Below, in pieces: positions 17,299 to 25,875 of a DNA stretch of 64,000 bases. The stretch's first letter is position 1, and every line of letters starts with the position of its first letter. Both the position numbers and the translations under genes were made by a program. Origin of the DNA: Aeriscardovia sp040773385 (GTDB lineage: Bacteria > Actinomycetota > Actinomycetes > Actinomycetales > Bifidobacteriaceae); NCBI GenBank assembly GCA_040773385.1, contig JAXGWH010000001.1, positions 124,001-188,000 of the forward strand, written 5' to 3'. The notes under the pieces were generated by a model, which made no database searches, was not told where the DNA came from, and saw only the letters and a program-made list of their open reading frames with translations.

Positions 17299-17682
17299 AT
17301 GGCACGTGTCAAGCGCGCAGTGAATGCCAAGAAGAAGCGTCATACCGTTCTCGACCGGGCAAAGGGCTATCGTGGCGCCCGCTCCCGTTCGTATCGTCGC
17401 GCGAAGGAGCAGCTGCTCCATTCGTACAACTACTCGTTCCGTGATCGTCACCATCGCGCGGGCCAGTTCCGCAAGCTGTGGATTCAGCGCATCAACGCCG
17501 CGGTCCGCGCCCGGGGCATGACCTATAACCGCTTCATCCAGGGCCTGCGCCTGGCCGGCGTCGATCTCGACCGCCGCGCCCTCGCCCAGCTCGCCGTCGA
17601 GGACGCGGACACGTTCAACACCCTCGTCGAGCAGGCCAAGGCCGCGCTCCCCGCCGACGTCAACGCGCCGGCGAACGCCTGA
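17299..17682 (+). CDS. rplT: 50S ribosomal protein bL20
   Basis: The 127-residue protein has MARVKRAVNAKKKRHTVL, AKGYRGARSRSYRRAKEQ and LWIQRINAAVRARGMTYN, all diagnostic of bL20. It binds 23S rRNA early in assembly and in other bacteria represses its own operon by binding the leader. GAGG lies 8 nt before ATG 17299. A strong terminator follows. Confidence 0.98.
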   Translation: MARVKRAVNAKKKRHTVLDRAKGYRGARSRSYRRAKEQLLHSYNYSFRDRHHRAGQFRKLWIQRINAAVRARGMTYNRFIQGLRLAGVDLDRRALAQLAVEDADTFNTLVEQAKAALPADVNAPANA

Positions 17683-17741
17683 GCATTTTCCTGCCCCGTC
17701 GCCCGAGGCGATGTCAGCCTGGGGCGATGCCAGGATGTTCC

Positions 17742-17785
17742 ATCCCGTTTCTGTCGGTGGTCCGGCAGGGACGGGATTTTTGTCT
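17742..17785 (+). terminator. Terminator of infC-rpmI-rplT
   Basis: Stem ATCCCGT/ACGGGAT continues, after a small internal loop, into CTGTCGG/CCGGCAG with a short loop; TTTTT follows directly. Confidence 0.9.
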
Positions 17786-17938
17786 CTGTGCGTCCGTGTT
17801 TGGAAGCATGTTCTGTGTGAGGCACGTGTTCTGCGGGAGGCCCGTTTCGGCAGCGGCTCGCTCTGGCATGTTTGTCCTGACACGGGTTGATGGGCAGGTC
17901 CGTAAAGGGGATCCGTCGAGGAAGGAGGGATCGGTCGG

Positions 17939-18877
17939 ATGGGATATGACGAGCTTGTCGAACAGTTCCTCGTCCATGAGGGCGTCGAGCGCGGCCTTTC
18001 ACGGGCGACGGTCACCGCTTACCGCGCCGATCTGCGGCGCTACGGAGATTTCCTCGCTTCTCGTGGGAAGAAGGATCTCGCTTCCGCCACCCGAGAGGAT
18101 GTCTCGGATTTCCTCTCGACCCTCTCCTCCCTCGCCACCTCCTCGCGCACCCGGATTCTCGCCTCGGTCCACAGCCTGCACCGTTTCGCCCTTGACCAGG
18201 GGGCCGTCACGGTCGACGTCGCGCGGCGAGTGCGCCCGCCGCGCCAGCCCCGGCGTCTGCCCCAGGTGCTCACTGTCGATGAGGTCCGCCGTCTTCTTGA
18301 GGCGGCGAGCGTGGGGACGGGGGAGGACCCGGTCTCATTGCGCGACCGCGCCCTGCTCGAATTCCTCTATGCCACCGGGGCGCGTGTCTCCGAGGCGACA
18401 GGCCTTGACCTTCCCTCGCTCGACCTCGACGAAAAAATGGTGCTGCTCACGGGCAAGGGGGACAAGCAGCGTCTTGTGCCGGTCGGCTCCTATGCCTGCC
18501 GTGCGCTGGAGGCCTATCTGCGCTCGGGCCGGCCGGTCCTGCAGAAACGGTCGCGCCACGGCCTCGAGCGCTCGGCGGTTTTTCTCAACAAACGGGGCAG
18601 GAGGCTCTCGCGACAGTCTGTCTGGGAGATCATCAGGACGGCCGCGGACAGGGCGGGGATCGACAAGCCGGTGCATCCGCATACGCTCCGGCACTGCTTC
18701 GCCACACATCTGCTCGAGGGCGGTGCGGACGTCCGCACCGTTCAGGAACTGCTGGGGCATGCCTCGGTGACGACGACACAGATCTATACGCATATATCCC
18801 GTAACGAGCTCATTGAGGCCTATCGTCTCGCGCATCCCCGGGCGATCAGCCGTGACGGTGATGGCCGTACACGATGA
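17939..18877 (+). CDS. xerD: Tyrosine recombinase XerD
   Basis: With XerC (24.5 kb) it resolves chromosome dimers at dif under control of FtsK (43 kb). The 312-residue product has the SAM-like N-terminal core (LVEQFLVHEGVERGLS) and the catalytic set: Arg in YATGARVSE, Lys in TGKGDKQR, HTLRHCFATH with His and Arg, His in LGHASVTTTQ, and nucleophile Tyr at about 283 in QIYTH. AGGAGG lies about 10 nt before ATG 17939. The xerD-parA-scpA-scpB order is common in actinobacteria and supports XerD over a phage integrase. Confidence 0.95.
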   Translation: MGYDELVEQFLVHEGVERGLSRATVTAYRADLRRYGDFLASRGKKDLASATREDVSDFLSTLSSLATSSRTRILASVHSLHRFALDQGAVTVDVARRVRPPRQPRRLPQVLTVDEVRRLLEAASVGTGEDPVSLRDRALLEFLYATGARVSEATGLDLPSLDLDEKMVLLTGKGDKQRLVPVGSYACRALEAYLRSGRPVLQKRSRHGLERSAVFLNKRGRRLSRQSVWEIIRTAADRAGIDKPVHPHTLRHCFATHLLEGGADVRTVQELLGHASVTTTQIYTHISRNELIEAYRLAHPRAISRDGDGRTR

Positions 18878-18903
18878 ACGCCTGTATTGCCGTGCATGCG
18901 CTG

Positions 18904-18909
18904 TACCCT
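18904..18909 (+). promoter_or_regulatory. Possible leaderless promoter of parA (-10 box)
   Basis: TACCCT ends 6 nt before ATG 18916, which has no ribosome binding site. It lies inside the short gap after xerD, so parA may have its own promoter as well as readthrough. Confidence 0.4.
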
Positions 18910-18915
18910 CAAAGT

Positions 18916-19755
18916 ATGCCTGTGGATTTGTTGGGACGAGAGTATGCGGCTTTCTCCGCACCGGAGCCGCTCAAAGAACGCGGACCGGCGGTCATCATCG
19001 CCATGTGCAACCAGAAGGGCGGCGTCGGCAAAACGACCAGCTCCATCAATATCGCCGGGGCGCTGAGCCAGTACGGGCGCAAGGTGCTCGTGGTCGATTT
19101 CGACCCGCAGGGCGCGGCCACGGTGGGCCTGGGCATCAACGGCAACAAGACGGAGAACACCATCTACACCGCGCTCTTCAAGCCTGATATGGACATCCAT
19201 GATGCCGTCGTCCACACCCGGTTCCCGGATCTCGACATCATTCCGGCGAACATTGATCTGTCGGCCGCCGAGGTGCAGCTCGTCACCGAGATGGGAAGAG
19301 AGCGCGTGCTCGCCTCGGTCCTGCAGCCCCTTGTGGCCGAATATGACGCGATCATCATCGACTGCCAGCCTTCCCTCGGACTTCTGACCGTCAACGCGCT
19401 CACCGCCGCAGACGGCGTCATCATCCCCGTCGCCGCCGAGTATTTCGCGCTGCGCGGCGTCGCCCTGCTCATGCAGTCCATCCACAAGGTGCAGGACCGC
19501 ATCAATGCCGATCTGCAGGTCTACGGCGTTCTGCCCACCATGTACACGGTGACGAACCATTCCAAAGAGGTGCTCGACCGCATCTACGAGGCGTTCGGCG
19601 ACAAGGTGTTCCATACGGTCATCTCCCGGTCCATCAAACTGCCGGACGCCACCGTCGCCGCCGCGCCGATCACCATGTATGCGCCGGAGCACAAGGTGGC
19701 CAAGGAATACCGCGAGGTCACCCGGGAGATCATCGCCCGTGGCATCGTCGCCTGA
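18916..19755 (+). CDS. parA: ParA/Soj-family ATPase
   Basis: A deviant-Walker ATPase that polymerises on DNA and moves cargo such as origin regions. The product (279 residues from 18916) has CNQKGGVGKTTSSINIA with the two lysines of the deviant Walker A, VDFDPQGAAT, and IIIDCQPSLGLLTVNAL. The frame also contains ATG 18874, which overlaps the xerD stop as ATGA; I prefer 18916 because MPVDLLGREY resembles the N-terminus of bifidobacterial homologues as I remember them and has the leaderless layout. No parB is beside it; the neighbours are xerD and scpAB, so it may aid SMC-ScpAB loading or be an orphan paralogue. Confidence 0.92.
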   Translation: MPVDLLGREYAAFSAPEPLKERGPAVIIAMCNQKGGVGKTTSSINIAGALSQYGRKVLVVDFDPQGAATVGLGINGNKTENTIYTALFKPDMDIHDAVVHTRFPDLDIIPANIDLSAAEVQLVTEMGRERVLASVLQPLVAEYDAIIIDCQPSLGLLTVNALTAADGVIIPVAAEYFALRGVALLMQSIHKVQDRINADLQVYGVLPTMYTVTNHSKEVLDRIYEAFGDKVFHTVISRSIKLPDATVAAAPITMYAPEHKVAKEYREVTREIIARGIVA

Positions 19756-19861
19756 GACGCCCGCGGCATCATCGTCCGCGACAATCGTGCCTTTGGGGAC
19801 AGGGCCGGAGGAAGCCCGGCCAAGAACAACAGGCCCGGACGGGGTCCGGACGAGAGGACCC

Positions 19862-20719
19862 GTGTCGGCCGCACAGTCAGGTGAGGACAGGTCCGACGCG
19901 GGAAAGTCTTCTGGGGATGGGTCCGCCGGCGATGGGTTCTCCGTCTCGCTGTCCGTGTTCGAGGGGCCGTTCAACGTGCTCCTCGGCCTGATCGCCGCCA
20001 AGAAGCTTGATCTCACGCGTGTCTCGCTCTCACAGGTCACTGATGAGTTCGTCGCCTACGTGGCACATCTTGACCTCACACAGGGAGCAGACGCGACCTC
20101 CTCCTTCCTGCTCGTGGCCTCGGTGCTCGTCGAGGCGAAAAGCGTCACACTCCTGCCGGGCGGCACTGACCGAAGTGAGGGGGAGGATCTCGACGCCCTC
20201 AGAGCGCGTGACCTCCTGTTCGCCCGGCTCCTCCAATACCGTGCCTTCAAGCAGGCCGCCGGCACGCTGGGGGAGATGATACGGCGCACGGCCGGATTCC
20301 ACCCGCACCCCGCATGCCGGGAACCGCGTTTCGGCCCTCTCCGTCATCGTGTCTCCTGGCAGATGAGGCCGGAGGATTTTGCGCTCCTCGCCGCGCAGGT
20401 GTTCCTCAACGCGCCGCGCAGCACCGTCTCCCTGTCGCAGCTGCATGTTCCACAGGCGGATCTGCGCAAGGAGTCGGGGATTGTCAAGGACAGGCTCTGC
20501 TCGGCCGGGCATCCGCTCCTGTTCTCCGATATCGTCGCTGATACGCATGACCGCGGGGTCGTCGTCGCCCGTTTCCTCGCCGTCCTGCTGTTCTTCAAAC
20601 TCCGCTTCATCCGTTTCCGCCAGTCCGACCCGTTCTCCCCGCTCAGTCTGCGCTGGGTCGCGAGCGAGAAGGACTATGAGGCGCATCGCGGTGAGATCGG
20701 GGAGGAGACGTATGACTGA
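19862..20719 (+). CDS. scpA: Segregation and condensation protein ScpA
   Basis: ScpA is the kleisin that bridges SMC heads. The conserved part begins FSVSLSVFEGPFNVLLGLIAAKKLDLTRVSL and includes EFVAYVAHLDL, SFLLVASVLVEAKSVTLLPG and a C-terminal winged helix. The frame is open back to 19679. I start it at GTG 19862, where AGAGG lies five bases upstream (285 residues); GTG 19739, overlapping the parA end, is another option and would add a low-complexity leader. It overlaps scpB by eight bases. Confidence 0.9.
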   Translation: MSAAQSGEDRSDAGKSSGDGSAGDGFSVSLSVFEGPFNVLLGLIAAKKLDLTRVSLSQVTDEFVAYVAHLDLTQGADATSSFLLVASVLVEAKSVTLLPGGTDRSEGEDLDALRARDLLFARLLQYRAFKQAAGTLGEMIRRTAGFHPHPACREPRFGPLRHRVSWQMRPEDFALLAAQVFLNAPRSTVSLSQLHVPQADLRKESGIVKDRLCSAGHPLLFSDIVADTHDRGVVVARFLAVLLFFKLRFIRFRQSDPFSPLSLRWVASEKDYEAHRGEIGEETYD

Positions 20720-21452
20720 CGCCACTGAACCTCTTGAAAACAAGACGGAGGGCACGGATGGCGCGGTCGCCGCCGCTACGGACAGTGCCGTGGCCGCGAA
20801 CCGCGTCGCCCGCCCGTCCGCCGATCCTCAGGGCTACCCCGGCGGGCTCGCCGGCTGCCTCGAGGCCGTTCTCATCAGCGCCGAGGGGCCGCTCACGGCC
20901 GCGCAGATCGCTGCCGTGCTGCATCTGGACGCGGACGTGGTGGAGAAAGGACTTGAGGATTTGTCCGCCTCCTACCGCGACCGCGGAAGCGGCATCGCCG
21001 TCCTCTCCTCGGCGCGCGGCTGGCGTATCGGCTCGGCGCGAGCCTACGATCCGGTGGTCTCGGCGTTCCTGTCCGATCGGCACGCCGCCGGGAACCTCTC
21101 GCACGCCGCGCGCGAAGCGCTCGCCATCATTGCCTATCAGCAGCCGGTCACCCGTGCCGATGTGACGAGGATCCGTGGCGTCGCCTCCGACTCGTCTGTG
21201 CGATCTCTCCTGCTCCACGGTCTCGTGGCCGAGCAGGGGCCGGCTGACGGTTCCCAGGCACGCACGCTTGTGACCACGGATCTGTTCCTCGAACGACTGG
21301 GAATCACCGATCTGTCGGATCTGCCGCCTCTGGCACCTTTCCTTCCGGACCAGCAGGAGGCGTTGTCACAGGCGGGCGAGGCAGTGCGTGAGGAGACAAA
21401 CGGCCCTGACCTGCGCAGCCTTTCCACTGTCAATGATTCTGATGATGAATGA
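20712..21452 (+). CDS. scpB: Segregation and condensation protein ScpB
   Basis: ScpB dimers bind ScpA and complete the condensin complex. The 246-residue product has the two winged-helix units, visible as LEAVLISAEGPLTAAQIAAVL and LSHAAREALAIIAYQQPVTRADVTRIRGV, and TTDLFLERLGITDLSDLPPL near the end. GGAGGAG lies just before ATG 20712, inside the end of scpA, so the two are translationally coupled. About 45 hydrophilic residues precede the fold. Confidence 0.95.
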   Translation: MTDATEPLENKTEGTDGAVAAATDSAVAANRVARPSADPQGYPGGLAGCLEAVLISAEGPLTAAQIAAVLHLDADVVEKGLEDLSASYRDRGSGIAVLSSARGWRIGSARAYDPVVSAFLSDRHAAGNLSHAAREALAIIAYQQPVTRADVTRIRGVASDSSVRSLLLHGLVAEQGPADGSQARTLVTTDLFLERLGITDLSDLPPLAPFLPDQQEALSQAGEAVREETNGPDLRSLSTVNDSDDE

Positions 21453-21553
21453 GCGGATCCGGTCGGTGGTGGCACGGCGGAGCAAGCTTGCCTCCTGACA
21501 TGTTCCGGAAGCTGTCGACAGATACGGGAATTGGATAGATATGACTCGCCCTG

Positions 21554-21601
21554 TTTTTTCACCGGCTTAACCATCTATTTTTTCACCTGTTTAACCATCT
21601 A
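21554..21601. repeat. 24-bp tandem duplication
   Basis: Two adjacent 24-bp units (21554-21577 and 21578-21601) start TTTTTTCACC and end TTAACCATCTA; they differ at two positions (CGGC versus CTGT). The second unit runs into the first copy of the 22-bp element. Confidence 0.85.
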
Positions 21602-21754
21602 TCGGCGTTGAGTGGGGCAGATCCGTGATTCTTTGAACATCTATCGGCGTTCAATGGGGTCGCCAAAACGTACTGGACATCCTTTCCGCCTTGTCGTTAC
21701 ATCGCAAGAGGTCATGTTCGGTGCATTCGCCTACCCCATTGGGCGCAGATAGAT
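21597..21754. repeat. 22-bp element: two direct copies and one inverted copy
   Basis: ATCTATCGGCGTT followed by (G/C)A(G/A)TGGGG occurs at 21597-21618 and, exactly 42 bp later, at 21639-21660. A third copy lies in inverted orientation at 21733-21754 (complement reads ATCTATCTGCGCCCAATGGG); it matches the second copy at 19 of 22 positions. The second and third copies thus form inverted ends around about 72 bp. No transposase gene is present. A MITE-like remnant or clustered protein-binding sites would both fit. Confidence 0.75.
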
Positions 21755-22007
21755 CGTCGTGAATCCCCGGTCCCGCCCCACCGAGCACAGATGCATCGGG
21801 GTCCTGTTGTTTCTGTTCCAAAGAAAGGTAAGGAGTGGGTGTTTCCAGACTGACGGTCGGGTCAACAGGTGTGGCGTATGCGCCGCCGGCAGCTCGTCGT
21901 GTTTACCCGGTAGTATCGCGGTGTTTGGCCCTTCTGCCGTCTGCCTGAGGTGCGGGACGGCAGCACGTCGGCCTGTCATCTTTTCATGAAAACAGAGGTA
22001 TGCCCAT

Positions 22008-23948
22008 ATGGCCGTTCGTCAGGATATCCGCAATATCGCCATCGTCGCGCACGTCGACCACGGCAAGACGACGCTCGTCAACGCCATGCTCGAGCAGGCG
22101 CACGCCTTCAACCCTCGTGAGGCGGTCCCAGACCGCGTGATGGACTCCGGCGCCATCGAGAAGGAAAAGGGCATCACCATCCTGGCCAAGAACACCTCCA
22201 TCCAGTACCACGGGCCGCTGGCCGCCAAATATGGCGCACCCGACGGCATGACCATCAACGTGGTCGACACCCCCGGGCACGCCGATTTCGGCGGCGAGGT
22301 CGAGCGCGGCATCTCCATGGTCGACGGCGTCGTCCTGCTCGTCGACGCCTCCGAGGGCCCGCTGCCGCAGACCCGTTTCGTGCTGCGCAAGGCGCTCGAG
22401 GCGAAACTGCCGATCATCCTCGTCATCAACAAGACCGACCGTCCCGATGCGCGCATCGACGAGGTCGTCGGCGCCACGAACGACCTCATTCTCGGACTCG
22501 CGCAGGATGTGACCGAGGAGGGCGTCGACCTCGACCTCGACTCCCTTCTCGACATGCCGGTGCTCTACGCCTCCGCCAAGGCCGGCCGCGTGGACACGGT
22601 CAAGCCCAAGGACGGCGACCTGCCCGCCAATGACAACGTCGAGCCGCTCATCGACGCCATCATCACCAAGATCCCGGCGCCCACCTATGACCCGGACATG
22701 CCGCTGCAGGCCCATGTGACCAACATCGATTCGTCCGACTTCCTCGGCCGTCTCGGACTGGTGCGCATCTACAACGGCACGCTCGAGTCCGGCAAGACGT
22801 ATGGCCTGTCCCGTGTGAACGGGTCCATCGAGAACTTCAAGGTCACCGAGCTGCTGCGCACGGACGGCCTCGAGCGCCATCACGCCGATTCCGCGGGCCC
22901 GGGCGACATCGTCGCCGTCGCCGGTGTCAACGACATCATGATCGGCGAGACCATCGTCGACCCGAACAACCCCAAGCCGCTGCCGCTCATCCACGTCGAT
23001 CCGCCGGCCATCTCCATGACCTTCGGCGTCAACGACTCGCCTCTGGCCGGCACGGAGGGCAAGGACCACCTGCTCACCGCACGCCAGATCAAGAACCGCC
23101 TCGACCGCGAGCTCATCGGCAACGTCTCCATCAAGGTGCTGCCCACCGATCGTCCGGACGCCTGGGAAGTGCAGGGCCGCGGCGAGCTGGCCCTCTCCGT
23201 CATCGCCGAGGAGATGCGCCGTGAGGGCTACGAGCTCACCGTGGGCCGCCCGACCGTGGTCACCAAGGTGATCGACGGCAAGCTCTCCGAGCCGATGGAG
23301 CACGCCACCATCGACGCGCCGGAGGAGTACATGGGTGCCGTCACCCAGCTCATGGCCTCGCGCAAGGGCGAGATGACCGGCATGACGAACCACGGCTCCG
23401 GCTGGGTGCGCATGCAGTTCACCGTCCCCTCCCGCGGCCTCATCGGCTTCCGCACGAACCTGCTCACCGCCACACACGGTACCGGCATCGAGTCGGCCAT
23501 CTCCGCCGGCTACGCCCCGTGGTGCGGCCCGATCAAGACGCGCGACCGCGGCTCCATGGTCTGCGACCGCAACGGCACCGCGAGCCCCTACGCCATGCAG
23601 AAGCTCCAGGCGCGCGGCAGCTTCTTCGTCCAGCCGCAGTCACCGGTCTACGAAGGCCAGATCGTCGGCGAGAACTCCAAGCCGGGCGATATGGACGTCA
23701 ACATCACCCTGCAGAAACACATGACCAACATGCGCTCCTCGACCGCCGACGTGCTCGAGACGCTCACTCCGCCCATCGAGATGAGCCTCGACGAGTCGCT
23801 CGACTTCGCCGCCGAAGACGAGTGCGTCGAGGTCACGCCCGAATCCGTGCGCGTGCGCAAGATCATCCTCGACCGCGAGCAGTGGTACAAGTGGAACGCC
23901 CGTCGCGCCCGCAAGGAAAAGGCCGCGGCCGTCGACCAGGGCAAGTGA
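22008..23948 (+). CDS. typA: Translational GTPase TypA/BipA
   Basis: Ribosome-associated GTPase involved in 50S assembly and stress growth. The 646-residue product has G1 AHVDHGKTT (14-22), G3 DTPGHADF, G4 NKTDRPDAR, elongation-factor-like domains, and the BipA-specific C-terminus (GNTRSSTADVL-type segment MTNMRSSTADVLETL). GAGGT lies about 8 nt before ATG 22008. The stop overlaps the next gene's proposed GTG start. Confidence 0.97.
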   Translation: MAVRQDIRNIAIVAHVDHGKTTLVNAMLEQAHAFNPREAVPDRVMDSGAIEKEKGITILAKNTSIQYHGPLAAKYGAPDGMTINVVDTPGHADFGGEVERGISMVDGVVLLVDASEGPLPQTRFVLRKALEAKLPIILVINKTDRPDARIDEVVGATNDLILGLAQDVTEEGVDLDLDSLLDMPVLYASAKAGRVDTVKPKDGDLPANDNVEPLIDAIITKIPAPTYDPDMPLQAHVTNIDSSDFLGRLGLVRIYNGTLESGKTYGLSRVNGSIENFKVTELLRTDGLERHHADSAGPGDIVAVAGVNDIMIGETIVDPNNPKPLPLIHVDPPAISMTFGVNDSPLAGTEGKDHLLTARQIKNRLDRELIGNVSIKVLPTDRPDAWEVQGRGELALSVIAEEMRREGYELTVGRPTVVTKVIDGKLSEPMEHATIDAPEEYMGAVTQLMASRKGEMTGMTNHGSGWVRMQFTVPSRGLIGFRTNLLTATHGTGIESAISAGYAPWCGPIKTRDRGSMVCDRNGTASPYAMQKLQARGSFFVQPQSPVYEGQIVGENSKPGDMDVNITLQKHMTNMRSSTADVLETLTPPIEMSLDESLDFAAEDECVEVTPESVRVRKIILDREQWYKWNARRARKEKAAAVDQGK

Positions 23949-24466
23949 GCCTGATGGCGGCCCGTCACAGCACGGCGCGGGCGGTGTGGTCGTGGATCGG
24001 CATCGTCGTCTTCTCCCTGGCCGCCGCGCTCATCGGCACCCTGCTCCACCGGGCCGGCGCCGACAGGTCGATCCCTTGGGGGATGATGCTCGCCCTCCTG
24101 CTTGTCTTCGCCACCGCCTGCTGGGCGCGCCACGCGCATGGCACGATCGGCCTCGCCGCCAATCTGCTCCTCAGCACGAGCCTTATCTGGATGGTCGCCA
24201 GCAATTACGGGCCGGGCGGTGACATCCTCGTGCCGATCTCCTCGACGGCGTTCGTCACGTTCTGGAGCCGTTACGCCGGCTATATCTGGATACTCGGGGC
24301 CACGATCGTCCAGCTCCTCGCGCTCGCCCTGCCCAAAAAGTGGTTCGAACGCCCTCCTGCGCGACAGGATCGGCAGCCGCGGGCGGCACAGGGTCCACGA
24401 ACGGCACGGAAGCCGCGTGTGGCACAGGACGTCCATGAAACAACCGGGACACGAGGCGCGCGATGA
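23945..24466 (+). CDS. Small integral membrane protein of unknown function
   Basis: About 173 residues with four predicted membrane helices: WIGIVVFSLAAALIGTLL, MMLALLLVFATACWA, IGLAANLLLSTSLIWMVA and YIWILGATIVQLLALAL, followed by a basic Arg/Pro/Gln-rich cytoplasmic tail. GTG 23945 overlaps the typA stop (GTGA) and has AGGG upstream; ATG 23954 is the alternative. The end overlaps xerC by four bases (ATGA), so typA, this gene and xerC look like one operon. I do not recognise the family. Confidence 0.8.
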   Translation: MSLMAARHSTARAVWSWIGIVVFSLAAALIGTLLHRAGADRSIPWGMMLALLLVFATACWARHAHGTIGLAANLLLSTSLIWMVASNYGPGGDILVPISSTAFVTFWSRYAGYIWILGATIVQLLALALPKKWFERPPARQDRQPRAAQGPRTARKPRVAQDVHETTGTRGAR

Positions 24467-25539
24467 GCACCGGGGGCGAGGACGGGCATCCGGGATTGTC
24501 TGACACGCCGTCCTCAATCGAAGACCGGCACGGACAGGCAAAGGAACACGGACGGGCCGGGAAAGATGCGGCGTCTGTCTCCCTCAGGTCTGTTTCGTCG
24601 CAGTCTGCCCGGTATCTGTCGGAGTGGGAGCGTTACCTGCGTGTGAACCGGGCCGACTCTCCGGCGACGGTGCGCGCCTATATCTCGGATACCACCGGTC
24701 TGCTCTGCTATCTCGGCCGGCACGGGAAAGAGGATCTGCGGAGGGTCCGGCTCACGGATCTGCGCGGCTGGCTCGCCCATGAGGCGCGGGGCGAGGCCGC
24801 CTCCTCGATGGCGAGGAAGGTCGTCTCCGTCCGCGCGTTCTTCTCCTGGCTCGTGGCATCCGGGCATCTGAGGCAGGATCCTGCGGCGCGCCTGCTCAGC
24901 CCCAAGATCGGCCGGCACCTGCCTGCCGTCCTCACCGAGACGGAGGCGGCGCGGTTCCTCGATGATGCCGACGCACGCGCCGCACAGAACTTGGCGGCGA
25001 AGAACCCGCCGACATCGGCGCAGAGGCGCCGACAGGCCTGCGCGCTGCGGGACGCGGCGATCCTCGAGCTTCTCTATGCCACCGGGATGCGTGTGGGGGA
25101 GCTGGTCGGGCTCGATCTGACGGATATCGACGAGGGCCGCCAGACGCTGCTCGTGCATGGCAAAGGTTCCAAGGACAGGACGGTCCCCTTCGGCAACCCC
25201 GCCCGGCAGGCACTGGATGTCTGGCTGGGACGCGGCCGGCCGGTCCTCGTCGGCGCGGACAGCGGGGCGGCCGTGTTCCTTGGTTTGCACGGCCGCAGAA
25301 TCGACCAGCGCCAGGTGCGCCGCATCGTGCACGGGCAGGCGCAGAAGGCGGGGGTGCCGGACATCTCGCCGCATGCCCTGCGGCACTCCGCCGCCACGCA
25401 TCTGCTCGACGGAGGGGCCGACCTGCGAGAGGTGCAGGAGATGCTCGGCCATTCCTCGCTCGCCACGACGCAGAAATACACCCATGTCTCGCTGCGCCAG
25501 ATCCGGCAGCGCTATTCCCAGGCATTTCCGCGCGCCTGA
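24463..25539 (+). CDS. xerC: Tyrosine recombinase XerC
   Basis: Partner of XerD in dimer resolution at dif. The 358-residue product has a longer N-terminus than usual (about 50 Ser/Gly/Asp-rich residues), then WERYLRVNRADSPATVRAYISD. Catalytic residues: Arg in YATGMRVGEL, Lys in HGKGSKDRTVP, PHALRHSAATHLLDGGADL, His in MLGHSSLATTQ, Tyr at about 338 in QKYTHVSL. An insertion of about 20 residues (AQNLAAKNPPTSAQRRR) lies before the first catalytic Arg. The start overlaps the previous gene. Confidence 0.94.
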   Translation: MSTGGEDGHPGLSDTPSSIEDRHGQAKEHGRAGKDAASVSLRSVSSQSARYLSEWERYLRVNRADSPATVRAYISDTTGLLCYLGRHGKEDLRRVRLTDLRGWLAHEARGEAASSMARKVVSVRAFFSWLVASGHLRQDPAARLLSPKIGRHLPAVLTETEAARFLDDADARAAQNLAAKNPPTSAQRRRQACALRDAAILELLYATGMRVGELVGLDLTDIDEGRQTLLVHGKGSKDRTVPFGNPARQALDVWLGRGRPVLVGADSGAAVFLGLHGRRIDQRQVRRIVHGQAQKAGVPDISPHALRHSAATHLLDGGADLREVQEMLGHSSLATTQKYTHVSLRQIRQRYSQAFPRA

Positions 25540-25588
25540 CGGCGGCCGTGACAGTGGGCGGCAGGGTGCGGGGCATCGGCCGACACTG

Positions 25589-25613
25589 CTTTTGAGCACG
25601 CTCAAGAGTTTTT
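25589..25613 (+). terminator. Terminator after xerC
   Basis: CTTTTGAG-CACG-CTCAAGAG forms an 8-bp stem with one G-T pair, followed by TTTTT. Confidence 0.85.
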
Positions 25614-25875
25614 CTATAACCGGCCGCCCATCACCGTCATCGTGCGCCTGAACGCCCGTTTTCCTAGTGCGGGGGAGCGCTGTGCGGGCACACCCTGTCA
25701 TATGGTGTTCATCACAAGGTCATCTGCCTGTCACCCGTTGCGGTCCCGGACCGGGATGCCCCGGTTCTGAAGGGTGTGATGACAAGGCCCTGTGTACAAT
25801 TTCACTACATTCTCGTATCTTTGCGTGGCCCCGACGGTTTCGGAAGATGTGATGAATCCCCGAAGGAGAAGACCA
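25614..25875. promoter_or_regulatory. Upstream region of the opp operon
   Basis: The 336 bp between xerC and oppB contains the xerC terminator and then a region with no gene. TACAAT (25795-25800, context CTGTGTACAAT) is a possible -10 about 75 bp before oppB; the -35 is poor. No substrate-binding protein gene is present here. Confidence 0.4.

Larger units (their letters stand above)
21453..22007. other. Intergenic region between scpB and typA
   Basis: This 555-bp stretch holds no convincing gene. It contains a 24-bp tandem duplication, two direct and one inverted copy of a 22-bp element (entered separately), and a small palindrome TTTTCATGAAAA (21981-21992) just before typA. The typA promoter must lie in its right half but I cannot place it with confidence. 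It is A+T-richer than its surroundings, suggesting recombination or transposon debris. Confidence 0.6.

Noticed and set aside
17736..18770. Open frame of 347 codons overlapping xerD in another frame
   Set aside because: Arg/Ser/Pro-rich shadow of xerD without motifs.
21733..21754. Terminator for scpB formed by the inverted 22-bp copies
   Set aside because: The arms are about 72 bp apart, lack a U-run, and include two direct copies, so an intrinsic terminator is unlikely.
21984..23477. 497-codon open frame antisense to typA
   Set aside because: The opposite strand encodes a clear TypA; the antisense translation is low complexity and has no recognisable motif.
17939..25539. XerD and XerC as phage or mobile integrases
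   Set aside because: Both lie in conserved housekeeping contexts (xerD-parA-scpAB and typA-xerC), with no attachment-site repeats or phage genes.
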